DNA of 7,820 nt from G020354085 sp964629975. GTDB lineage: Bacteria > Pseudomonadota > Gammaproteobacteria > Acidiferrobacterales > Sulfurifustaceae. The notes under the pieces are model-generated. The model searched no databases and was not told where the DNA came from. It saw only the letters and a list, made by a program, of their open reading frames with translations. Of this stretch, positions 1-5,286 are shown piece by piece. How positions within the stretch are numbered: the first letter of the stretch is position 1; each line of letters starts with the position of its first letter. The stretch is taken from contig CAZVUN010000131.1 of the NCBI GenBank assembly GCA_964629975.1, positions 1 through 7,820 of the forward strand. Direction: 5' to 3'. A program made the translations under genes and the position numbers.

Positions 1-157
1 CCTGCGCGGCGAGCGGAACCTCACTGCTCACCGCCGGCGCGCTCGCCGCGCTGGGCGCGGTTTCGGCCGGGGGATTGGACGGAACGGTGACGCACCCGGC
101 GAGGGCCAAGCCGCAGAGGACGCACAGGACGGCTTGTTGGCTCTTGTTCCGATCCAT
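1..157 (-). CDS. Lipoprotein N-terminus, partial; probably lytic murein transglycosylase D (MltD)
   Basis: Only the first 52 codons are inside the window; the gene runs off the left edge. The reading is a short charged N-terminus (MDRNKSQQ), a hydrophobic stretch at residues 9-20 and a textbook lipobox Leu-Ala-Gly-Cys at 19-22. This is a signal peptidase II lipoprotein signal with Cys22 as the lipidated residue. The +2 residue is Val, not Asp, so outer-membrane sorting is expected. A low-complexity linker rich in Pro, Ala and Ser follows, as is usual between a lipid anchor and a periplasmic domain. No catalytic domain is visible. The MltD guess rests only on synteny: in E. coli and many gammaproteobacteria mltD lies next to gloB on the same strand. 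Any periplasmic lipoprotein would also fit. No Shine-Dalgarno sequence precedes the ATG. Confidence 0.65.
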   Translation of the reverse strand, partial: MDRNKSQQAVLCVLCGLALAGCVTVPSNPPAETAPSAASAPAVSSEVPLAAQ

Positions 158-165
158 CGCATCAA

Positions 166-194
166 ATGGTAGGTAGTCCGGGACCCAGGGTCAA
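166..194 (-). promoter_or_regulatory. Candidate sigma-70 promoter of the lipoprotein gene
   Basis: On the minus strand TTGACC (189-194) is separated by 17 bases from TACCAT (166-171). The -10 box ends 8 bases before the ATG at 157, so transcription would begin within a couple of bases of the start codon. It lies in the 43-base gap after gloB and would let the lipoprotein be expressed independently of gloB. Confidence 0.4.
182..192. repeat. Short palindrome GACCC-A-GGGTC overlapping the -35 box
   Basis: A perfect 5-bp inverted repeat around a single A covers part of the -35 box of the lipoprotein promoter. It could be a small operator. An 11-base palindrome in GC-rich DNA can easily arise by chance. 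Confidence 0.2.
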
Positions 195-200
195 CCCGCG

Positions 201-980
201 TCAGCCGCGAAACTCATCTTTCCATCGGCGGATCGCGGCGAAAACTGAAGCCCCGGAGTCGAGCGCGCGGCCGGCGACACGCTCGGCCGCCGCCTGTACG
301 GCCGGGCAATCCCAGCGCAGAAACGGGTTTATGCGCCGCTCCAGCCCGATGCTCGACGGCAGGCTGGGGCGACCGGCGGCGCGCCAGGCCGCGACCTGTA
401 GCTGGTAGGCGCGCACGTCTTCGTTGTCGGGCTCGACCGCGGCCGCAAAGCGCAGCCCGTCGGCGGTGTACTCGTGGGCGCAGTAGACGGCCGTGCCGGC
501 CGGCAGTGCCGCGAGGCGGGCGAGCGATTCGTACATCTGCGCCGGTGTGCCCTCGAACAGCCTGCCGCAACCGGCCGAGAACAGGGTGTCGCCGCAGAAC
601 AGCCAGCCATGGCCGAAATACGCAATATGGTCACGGGTATGACCGGGCACGCCGAGCACGCGCAATTGCAGATCGAGATGCGGCAGCACCACCTGGTCGC
701 CGTGGGACAGCGCGTGCGTGCGTTGCGGGATCGGCTCGTTGGCCGGGCCGTACACCGGGATATTAGTATGATGCGCGCGCAGCTCGGCGATGCCGCCGAC
801 ATGGTCGCGATGGTGGTGGGTGCACAGGATCGCGCTAGGCTCGAAGTTGTGCGCGGCACAATAGGCCAGCACCGGTTCGGCATCGCCCGGGTCGACGACC
901 GCGACGTGCCGCGCGGACGCGCCACGGATCAACCAGATGTAGTTGTCCTCGAATGCCGGGACGTGTAAAACATCGGCCAT
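201..980 (-). CDS. gloB: Hydroxyacylglutathione hydrolase (glyoxalase II)
   Basis: A cytosolic metallo-beta-lactamase-fold enzyme that hydrolyses S-D-lactoylglutathione to D-lactate and glutathione, the second step of methylglyoxal detoxification. The protein is 259 residues, the usual length. The N-terminus (VPAFEDNYIWLI) is typical of the family. Binuclear metal ligands are all present: His55, His57, Asp59 and His60 in THHHRDH, His114 in GHTRDH, bridging Asp131 in FCGDTLF, and His169 in CAHEYT. The C-terminal glutathione-binding element is present as RRINPFLR. The ATG at 980 was chosen because the family begins at this point; an in-frame TTG at 1016 would add 12 Arg-rich residues and overlap the divergent gene's start. 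No Shine-Dalgarno sequence is seen before 980. It is divergent from the methyltransferase gene, as in E. coli gloB/yafS. Confidence 0.96.
   Translation of the reverse strand: MADVLHVPAFEDNYIWLIRGASARHVAVVDPGDAEPVLAYCAAHNFEPSAILCTHHHRDHVGGIAELRAHHTNIPVYGPANEPIPQRTHALSHGDQVVLPHLDLQLRVLGVPGHTRDHIAYFGHGWLFCGDTLFSAGCGRLFEGTPAQMYESLARLAALPAGTAVYCAHEYTADGLRFAAAVEPDNEDVRAYQLQVAAWRAAGRPSLPSSIGLERRINPFLRWDCPAVQAAAERVAGRALDSGASVFAAIRRWKDEFRG
943..971 (+). promoter_or_regulatory. Candidate sigma-70 promoter of the methyltransferase-rnhA-dnaQ group
   Basis: TTGTCC (943-948) is separated by 17 bases from TAAAAC (966-971), inside the 5' end of the divergent gloB gene. Transcription would start near 978, giving a leader of about 38 bases that contains the Shine-Dalgarno sequence at 1001-1008. 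Both boxes match the consensus at four of six positions. Confidence 0.3.
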
Positions 981-987
981 GCGAGCG

Positions 988-1016
988 AGTGTGCGGCGCC
1001 GGGGAGGGCGCGTCAA
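988..1016 (-). promoter_or_regulatory. Candidate sigma-70 promoter of gloB
   Basis: On the minus strand TTGACG (1011-1016) and CACACT (988-993) are 17 bases apart. Only 7 bases separate the -10 box from the gloB ATG, so the transcript would be leaderless or nearly so. The -35 box touches the start codon of the divergent methyltransferase gene, and its Shine-Dalgarno sequence lies inside the spacer. The -10 match is poor (three of six). Confidence 0.3.
1001..1008 (+). promoter_or_regulatory. Ribosome binding site fixing the methyltransferase start
   Basis: GGGGAGGG lies 7 bases before the ATG at 1016. It decides that start over an in-frame ATG at 953, which lies inside the gloB coding region and has no such signal. 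Confidence 0.7.
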
Positions 1017-1789
1017 TGCGCGCGGTTGAGGGCGGTGATCCGCGCGCGCAGTTGTGCGCCTGGTTTGATTCGGCGCTCGGGCGCGCGCTGCAGGCGGCCG
1101 AGTCGCAGCAGCTGCGCGCGGTGCTGCCGACGCTCTACGGCACGGTGGCCCTGCAGCTCGGGCGCATCGGCGAGTTCGACCTCATGGATGCGTGCGTGGC
1201 GCCGACGCGTATCCTGCTCGATACCTGTGCGGGCACGGAGCGCTGCCAGGTGCGCGCACTCGCCGAGGAGCTGCCGCTCGACGGCAAATCCGTCGATGTC
1301 GCCATCCTCCCCCACACCCTCGACTTCAGTACCGATCCGCACCAGGTGTTGCGCGAGACCGCACGCGTGCTGCGCCCCGAGGGTCACGCGGTGGTGCTCG
1401 GCTTCAACCCGGTCAGCCTGTGGGGCGTGCGGCGCATGTTCGCGCGCCGCCCGCGCGCGGCACCGTGGTGCGGCAACTTCTACCGCCTGGCGCGCATCAA
1501 GGACTGGCTCAAGCTGCTCGACTTCGAGCTGACCCACGGGCAGATGCTGTTCTACCGCCCGCCGGTGGCGCACGAGGCGCTGCGTGACCGGTTGCACGTG
1601 CTCGACAAGATGGGCGATCGCTGGTGGCCGATGATGGCGGCCGTGTATCTGGTGGTCGCGAAGAAACGTGTGCACGGGGTGACACCGCTGCCGCTCGCCT
1701 GGAAGGCGCGCCGCCTGCGTGCCCCGGTGGTGACGGAGCCGGCCGCGCGCCTGCTGGTGCGCCGCGGCCACCTCAAGCGCGTCAAGTAA
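1016..1789 (+). CDS. SAM-dependent methyltransferase-like protein, YafS type
   Basis: A 257-residue class I methyltransferase-fold protein (Methyltransf_11-like), in the position of E. coli yafS between gloB and rnhA. The second half of the fold is clear: an LPLDGKSVDVAIL stretch at 86-98 (strand 4), LRETARVLRPEGHAVVLGF at 112-130 and then NPVSLWG at 131-137, the best conserved part of this family as I recall it. The cofactor-binding motif I is degenerate: the expected acidic residue and Gly-rich loop appear as LQLGRIGEFD around 47-55, with Gln in the acid position. The C-terminal 40 residues are basic (Arg/Lys-rich), a possible nucleic-acid or ribosome contact. The substrate is unknown, and activity is uncertain because of motif I. 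The stop overlaps the rnhA start by one base (TAATG), so translational coupling is likely. Confidence 0.88.
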   Translation: MRAVEGGDPRAQLCAWFDSALGRALQAAESQQLRAVLPTLYGTVALQLGRIGEFDLMDACVAPTRILLDTCAGTERCQVRALAEELPLDGKSVDVAILPHTLDFSTDPHQVLRETARVLRPEGHAVVLGFNPVSLWGVRRMFARRPRAAPWCGNFYRLARIKDWLKLLDFELTHGQMLFYRPPVAHEALRDRLHVLDKMGDRWWPMMAAVYLVVAKKRVHGVTPLPLAWKARRLRAPVVTEPAARLLVRRGHLKRVK

Positions 1790-2226
1790 TGGACAAGGTG
1801 CAGGTGTTCACCGACGGGGCCTGTCGCGGCAATCCCGGACCCGGCGGCTGGGGCGTGGTGCTGCGCGCCGGTGCGCACGAAAGGGAGCTGTATGGTGGCG
1901 AGGCGCAGACCACCAACAACCGCATGGAGCTGACCGCCGCGATCGCCGCGCTCGAGGCCTTGAAGCGCCCGTGCGAGGTGACGCTCACCACCGACTCGCA
2001 GTACGTGCGCAAGGGCATCACCGAATGGCTCGCCGGCTGGAAACGGCGCGGCTGGAAGACGGCCGACAGGAAGCCGGTCAAGAACCAGGATCTGTGGGAG
2101 CGGCTCGAGGCCGCGACCCACCGCCACAAGATCCACTGGAAGTGGATCAAGGGTCACAGCGGGCACGCGGAGAACGAACGCGCCGACGCGCTCGCCAACC
2201 GCGCCATCGACGAGATGCTGAGTTGA
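1789..2226 (+). CDS. rnhA: Ribonuclease HI
   Basis: A cytosolic endonuclease that cuts the RNA strand of RNA-DNA hybrids, removing R-loops and primer remnants. The protein is 145 residues, close to the 155 of E. coli. The Asp-Glu-Asp-Asp active site is complete: Asp9 in VFTDGACRGNPGPGG, Glu47 in TNNRMEL, Asp69 in TTDSQYV and Asp133 in ERADALA, with the product-release His123 in KGHSGH. The basic handle region (WKRRGWKTADRKPVKNQDLW, residues 84-103) that binds substrate is present. The ATG at 1789 shares its A with the preceding stop codon and lacks a clear Shine-Dalgarno, which fits translational coupling to the methyltransferase gene. In E. coli rnhA is divergent from dnaQ; here both point the same way and probably share a transcript. 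Confidence 0.97.
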   Translation: MDKVQVFTDGACRGNPGPGGWGVVLRAGAHERELYGGEAQTTNNRMELTAAIAALEALKRPCEVTLTTDSQYVRKGITEWLAGWKRRGWKTADRKPVKNQDLWERLEAATHRHKIHWKWIKGHSGHAENERADALANRAIDEMLS

Positions 2227-2250
2227 GGCGGCGTCGGCTAACCACGCCAC

Positions 2251-2256
2251 AGGAGG
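2251..2256 (+). promoter_or_regulatory. Strong ribosome binding site for the DUF3185-like gene
   Basis: A perfect AGGAGG sits 5 bases before a GTG at 2262. It identifies this GTG as the start of the small membrane protein. Confidence 0.8.
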
Positions 2257-2261
2257 AGACC

Positions 2262-2465
2262 GTGAATACCAGGCTGGTCGGTTTTGTCTTGATCGCCCTC
2301 GGGGCGGTGTTGTTGTACTTGGGCTACGCCGCCTCGCAATCGGTCGGCGCGCAGCTCGGCAAGGCGTTCACCGGATCGCTGTCGAACCAGGCCCTGATGT
2401 ACTACGCCGGGGGCGCGGTGTGCGCGGCGGTCGGGGTGTTCCTGGCGGCGTTCTACCGCAAGTGA
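2262..2465 (+). CDS. Small two-helix membrane protein, DUF3185-like
   Basis: A 67-residue protein with a GTG start, chosen by the perfect Shine-Dalgarno upstream. Residues 4-24 and 46-64 are hydrophobic helices, joined by a polar linker containing SQSVG (25-29) and FTGS (36-39); it ends in a basic tail (YRK). The N-terminal helix followed by YxASQSVG and FTGS resembles, from memory, the DUF3185 family of small inner-membrane proteins, whose function is unknown. The linker is expected in the periplasm if the positive-inside rule applies to Arg4 and to the Arg-Lys tail. It sits 35 bases after rnhA and 33 before dnaQ, so it is probably cotranscribed with them; nothing in it points to a role in replication. 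Confidence 0.85.
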   Translation: MNTRLVGFVLIALGAVLLYLGYAASQSVGAQLGKAFTGSLSNQALMYYAGGAVCAAVGVFLAAFYRK

Positions 2466-2489
2466 CGTTCCTGCCCGGCGAAGCGACGC

Positions 2490-2493
2490 GAGG
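2490..2493 (+). promoter_or_regulatory. Ribosome binding site fixing the dnaQ start
   Basis: GAGG lies 5 bases before the ATG at 2499. An in-frame GTG at 2493 would add two residues but has no comparable signal, so the ATG is preferred. Confidence 0.5.
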
Positions 2494-2498
2494 TGCCC

Positions 2499-3233
2499 AT
2501 GCGGCAGATTGTCCTTGATACCGAGACCACCGGCCTGGAGCCGTCCGAAGGCCACCGCATCATCGAGATCGGCTGTGTCGAGCTGGTGAACCGCCGGCCG
2601 ACCGGCAACAACTACCACCAGTACATCAACCCGGAGCGCGAGATCGACGCCGGCGCGATCGAGGTGCACGGCATCACCACCGAGTCACTCGCCGACAAGC
2701 CGCGCTTCGCCGACATCGTCGAGGACTTCCTGCGCTATGTCGCCGGTGCCGAGCTCGTCATCCACAACGCCCCGTTCGACGTCGGTTTCCTCAACCACGA
2801 ACTGGCGCTGGTGAGCGCGGCCAACGGCGGCGAGGCCCGCCGTATCGACAGCCTGTGCCGCGTGATCGACACGCTCGCGCTCGCGCGCCGCCTGCACCCC
2901 GGACAGAAGAACGACCTCGACTCGCTGTGCAAGCGCTACGCGGTCGACAACACGCAGCGCACGCTGCACGGCGCGCTGCTCGACGCCGAGATTCTGGCCG
3001 ACGTGTATCTCGCCATGACCGGCGGGCAGGCCGGTCTGTTCGAGGACGCGCGCACGACCATGCAGGCCGCGGCACACAGCGAGATCCGCCGCGCCGACCC
3101 CAACCGCCCGCGGCTTGCCGTCATCGCGCCGAGCGCAGCCGAACTGGCCGCGCACCAGGCCTGGCTCGAGGAGATCGACAAGAAGAGCAAGGGCCAGTGC
3201 GTATGGAAGCGCCTCGAGGCCGCGGCGCCCTGA
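2499..3233 (+). CDS. dnaQ: DNA polymerase III epsilon subunit, 3'-5' proofreading exonuclease
   Basis: The proofreading subunit of the replicative polymerase core (alpha-epsilon-theta). The protein is 244 residues, as in E. coli (243). DEDDh exonuclease motifs are complete: Exo I with Asp7 and Glu9 in VLDTETTGL, Exo II with Asp94 in HNAPFDVGF, and Exo III with His157 and Asp162 in TLHGALLDAEIL. After the catalytic domain a canonical sliding-clamp motif Gln-Ala-Gly-Leu-Phe occurs at 177-181, where the E. coli protein has its weaker QTSMAF. A flexible linker follows, and a C-terminal segment ending QCVWKRLE (233-240) matches the part that binds the alpha subunit. The stop codon lies in the loop of a GC hairpin. 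It is probably the last gene of the group starting at 1016. Confidence 0.97.
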   Translation: MRQIVLDTETTGLEPSEGHRIIEIGCVELVNRRPTGNNYHQYINPEREIDAGAIEVHGITTESLADKPRFADIVEDFLRYVAGAELVIHNAPFDVGFLNHELALVSAANGGEARRIDSLCRVIDTLALARRLHPGQKNDLDSLCKRYAVDNTQRTLHGALLDAEILADVYLAMTGGQAGLFEDARTTMQAAAHSEIRRADPNRPRLAVIAPSAAELAAHQAWLEEIDKKSKGQCVWKRLEAAAP

Positions 3234-3241
3234 GCGCCGCG
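3221..3241 (+). terminator. GC-rich hairpin across the dnaQ stop, possible terminator without U-tract
   Basis: CGCGGCGC (3221-3228) and GCGCCGCG (3234-3241) form a perfect 8-bp stem with loop CCTGA, which includes the TGA stop. No run of T follows, so it is not a standard intrinsic terminator. It could pause RNA polymerase or protect the 3' end. Confidence 0.35.
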
Positions 3242-3244
3242 CGG

Positions 3245-3274
3245 CTGACAACCGGCGGGCGCATTCGCTAGGCT
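3245..3274 (+). promoter_or_regulatory. Candidate sigma-70 promoter of the ABC exporter genes
   Basis: CTGACA (3245-3250) and TAGGCT (3269-3274) are 18 bases apart in the 47-base gap after dnaQ. The -10 box ends 6 bases before the ATG at 3281, which predicts a transcript starting at or beside the A of the start codon. The -35 box matches five of six positions; the -10 matches three. Confidence 0.4.
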
Positions 3275-3280
3275 GCGTGC

Positions 3281-4048
3281 ATGTCCGAGCCGCTGATCCG
3301 GATCGAGGCGGTGAGCAAGCGCTTCGATACGCTGCTCGCCGTCGACAACCTGAGCTTCGACGTCGCGCGCGGCGTGACCACCGCGCTGCTCGGCGGCAAC
3401 GGCGCCGGCAAGACGACTACCCTTTCGATGCTGCTCGGGCTGCTGCTGCCGAGTGCCGGCAGTATCCGCATCTTCGGCATCGACATGCTGCGGCGGCGCT
3501 ATGCGGCGCTGCCGCGCATGAATTTCTCCTCGCCCTATGTCGATCTGCCGCGGCGCCTGACGGTGCGGCAGAACCTGGGCGTGTACGCGCGGCTCTACGG
3601 GCTGGCGCGCCCGGCGGCGCGCATCGCGCAGCTCGCCGAGCGGCTGCAGATCGGCGCGCTGCTGCACCGCCCCTACGGCGAGCTGTCGGCCGGACAGAAG
3701 ACGCGCGTGGTGCTGGCCAAGTCGCTGCTCAACGAGCCGGAGCTGCTGCTGCTCGACGAACCGACCGCCTCGCTCGACCCGGACACGGCCGATTACGTGC
3801 GCGGGCTGCTCGAGGACTACCGGGCGCGCAGCGGTGCGACCATCGTGCTCGCCTCGCACAACATGTCCGAGGTCGAGCGCCTGTGCGGCGACGTGCTGAT
3901 GCTGCGCGCCGGCCGCCTGGTCGATCGCGGCACGCCGCAGGAGCTGTTGCGCCGCTACGGGCGGCGCAACATGGAGGAGGTGTTCATCGATATCGCGCGG
4001 GAACGTACCCTCGAGCTCGGGCTCGATGCGTCCGGGGCCAGGCCATGA
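3281..4048 (+). CDS. ABC-2 type exporter, ATP-binding protein
   Basis: A 255-residue cytoplasmic ATPase that would power the permease encoded next. Walker A is GGNGAGKTT (38-46), the signature is LSAGQ (135-139), Walker B is LLLLDEP (155-161) followed by the D-loop SLDPD, and the switch His is His193 in ASHN. The segment between Walker A and the signature that should carry the Q-loop Gln reads MNFSSPYVDLP (80-90); there is no Gln from residue 71 to 96. The short C-terminal extension (RRNMEEVFIDIARER, 228-242) is typical of the CcmA/NodI-like drug and polysaccharide export group (COG1131-like). The cargo cannot be told from sequence. The start lacks a clear Shine-Dalgarno. It overlaps the permease gene by four bases (ATGA), so the two are coupled. 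Confidence 0.93.
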   Translation: MSEPLIRIEAVSKRFDTLLAVDNLSFDVARGVTTALLGGNGAGKTTTLSMLLGLLLPSAGSIRIFGIDMLRRRYAALPRMNFSSPYVDLPRRLTVRQNLGVYARLYGLARPAARIAQLAERLQIGALLHRPYGELSAGQKTRVVLAKSLLNEPELLLLDEPTASLDPDTADYVRGLLEDYRARSGATIVLASHNMSEVERLCGDVLMLRAGRLVDRGTPQELLRRYGRRNMEEVFIDIARERTLELGLDASGARP

Positions 4049-4872
4049 GCGCGGCCCACGATCGGCATTGCGGGCCGGGCGGTGCGCTGCGGCGCATCGG
4101 CGCGCTGGTGTTGCGCCACGTGTACCTGCTGCGCAGCTCCGGGCCGCGCGTGCTCGAGCTGATCTACTGGCCGACGGTGCAGATGGTGCTGTGGGGGTTC
4201 ATCACCGTGTTCCTGGTGAACCACAGTTCGTGGCTGGCGCAGGTCTCGGGCGTGCTGCTCTCCGGGGTGCTGCTGTGGGACGTGCTGTTTCGCGGCCAGC
4301 TCGGTGTCGCGCTGGTGTTCATGGAGGAGATGTGGTCGCGCAACCTCGGGCATCTGTTCGTGAGCCCGTTGCGTCCGGGTGAGCTGGCGGCGGCGCTGCT
4401 CACCATGAGCCTGATCCGCACGCTCATCGGCGTCGGCGGTGCGGCGCTGGTGGCGATGCCGCTCTTTCACTACTCGATCTTCGATCTCGGGCTGCCGCTG
4501 CTCGGCTTCTTCGTCAATCTGATCGTCATGGGCTGGGCCATCGGCCTGGCGGTGTCGGGGATCGTGCTGCGCTACGGACTCGGGGCGGAGAGCATGGCGT
4601 GGATCGCGATCTTCGCGGTGCAGCCGGTGAGCGGCGTCTATTACCCGGTAGCCACCTTGCCGGAGTGGTTGCAGTACGTGGCCTGGGCGCTGCCGTCCAG
4701 TCACGTCTTTGAAGGCATGCGCGCGGTGCTGCTCGAGCGGCAGTTCCGGCTCGACCTGCTGGCGAATGCCATGGCGCTCAACGTCGTTTATCTGGCGGCG
4801 GGGGTCGGCGCGTTCCTGGGGTTCTTTCGCATCGCGCGCGTGCGCGGGCAGTTGCTGCACGTCGGCGAGTAG
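4045..4872 (+). CDS. ABC-2 type exporter, permease
   Basis: A 275-residue inner-membrane protein, the partner of the ATPase just upstream. After a basic cytoplasmic N-terminus, about six hydrophobic segments can be seen, roughly at 38-58, 66-92, 118-140, 147-175, 183-200 and 243-262. The amphipathic EEMWSRNLGHLFVSPLRPGE region (94-113) is the conserved coupling loop of ABC-2 permeases (COG0842-like). The segment QPVSGVYYPVATLPEW (193-208), then WALPSSHVFEGMR, is the typical ABC-2 signature before the last helix. With one ATPase and one permease the working unit is probably a dimer of each. The substrate is unknown; nearness to a polysaccharide locus is suggestive but the base composition links this pair to the housekeeping side. 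Confidence 0.92.
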   Translation: MSAAHDRHCGPGGALRRIGALVLRHVYLLRSSGPRVLELIYWPTVQMVLWGFITVFLVNHSSWLAQVSGVLLSGVLLWDVLFRGQLGVALVFMEEMWSRNLGHLFVSPLRPGELAAALLTMSLIRTLIGVGGAALVAMPLFHYSIFDLGLPLLGFFVNLIVMGWAIGLAVSGIVLRYGLGAESMAWIAIFAVQPVSGVYYPVATLPEWLQYVAWALPSSHVFEGMRAVLLERQFRLDLLANAMALNVVYLAAGVGAFLGFFRIARVRGQLLHVGE

Positions 4873-4889
4873 CTCGATGCCGGTGGCGC

Positions 4890-4898
4890 TGGCATAAT
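4890..4898 (+). promoter_or_regulatory. Extended -10 promoter of the 75-residue protein gene
   Basis: TGG followed by CATAAT is an extended -10 element (TGn plus five of six -10 bases). No good -35 box lies 16-18 bases upstream. Transcription would start near 4905, giving a leader of about 47 bases with a GGAG Shine-Dalgarno. Confidence 0.45.
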
Positions 4899-4951
4899 TC
4901 GCCGCACGCCGTAACATTCCTTCGCACCGATATCGAAACCGGAGTCTGATC

Positions 4952-5179
4952 ATGCCCTACTTTGTGTTTCGCCTGTCACCGAACACGCAACCGGAACTGA
5001 TCAGGAGTTACGAGAAGTTTCAGGAGGCGATGAAGGCGGCGCGTGAAATGCGCAAGGCCGAGGGGCCGGCCGGGACCAAGACCATCCGCATGGCGTTCGG
5101 CGAGAGCGAGAAGGACGCCCGCCGCCTGCTCACCGAGAAGCGCAAGCCGTCGACCCCGCTGGAGGAGTGGGAAGCCTAG
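4952..5179 (+). CDS. Conserved-looking 75-residue soluble protein, function unknown
   Basis: The ATG at 4952 has GGAG at 4941-4944, 7 bases upstream. The protein has no signal peptide or membrane segment and is highly charged. It starts with a beta-like MPYFVFRLSP, then a helix SYEKFQEAMKAAREMRKAE (19-37), a second strand TKTIRMAFG (42-50), and a helix SEKDARRLLTEKRKP (52-66) ending in PLEEWEA. This small beta-alpha-beta-alpha layout could dimerise or bind a partner. I recall similar proteins in sulfur-oxidising gammaproteobacteria, always as hypothetical; I know no function. Its composition matches the GC-rich left side. It is the last gene before the composition change. Confidence 0.85.
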   Translation: MPYFVFRLSPNTQPELIRSYEKFQEAMKAAREMRKAEGPAGTKTIRMAFGESEKDARRLLTEKRKPSTPLEEWEA

Positions 5180-5234
5180 AGTCTGCGTGGGCTGTCCTAT
5201 TGACTGTTTGTCCGCCAAGGAGTGGTGGCCTTGC

Positions 5235-5250
5235 TGGCACACTCAGCGCA
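5235..5250 (+). promoter_or_regulatory. Sigma-54 (-24/-12) promoter of the polysaccharide deacetylase gene
   Basis: TGGCACACTCAGCGCA matches the RpoN consensus TGGCAYRN4TTGCW at every defined position except the TT before the -12 GC. GG (5236-5237) and GC (5248-5249) are exactly 10 bases apart. Transcription would start near 5261, about 62 bases before the ATG. An enhancer-binding activator would be needed, with its sites probably upstream within the 75-residue protein gene. Confidence 0.55.
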
Positions 5251-5277
5251 ATCCGTGACTTCGTGGGCTTGACCGAC

Positions 5278-5286
5278 TGCTAGAAT
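5278..5286 (+). promoter_or_regulatory. Second candidate promoter of the deacetylase gene (extended -10)
   Basis: TGC followed by TAGAAT is an extended -10 element with five of six -10 bases. It would start transcription near 5293. No convincing -35 is present. It could give a basal level beside the sigma-54 promoter or be coincidental in AT-richer DNA. Just downstream, AATTG (5289-5293) and CAATT (5303-5307) form a weak 5-bp inverted repeat. Confidence 0.35.

Noticed and set aside
981..1016. TTG at 1016 as an upstream start for gloB
   Set aside because: It would add 12 Arg-rich residues not seen at glyoxalase II N-termini and overlap the divergent start codon.
2936..3859. Long minus-strand open frame of 307 codons opposite dnaQ and the ABC ATPase
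   Set aside because: It crosses two well-supported genes and has the low-complexity composition of an antisense shadow.
4890..4905. Sigma-54-like TGGCATA before the 75-residue protein gene
   Set aside because: The downstream GC lies 11, not 10, bases after GG. The same bases are better read as an extended -10 promoter.
3955..4953. Long open frame of 332 codons on the minus strand opposite the ABC permease
   Set aside because: It is rich in His, Gln and Arg, the usual shadow of a GC-rich gene on the other strand, and the permease reading has clear family motifs.
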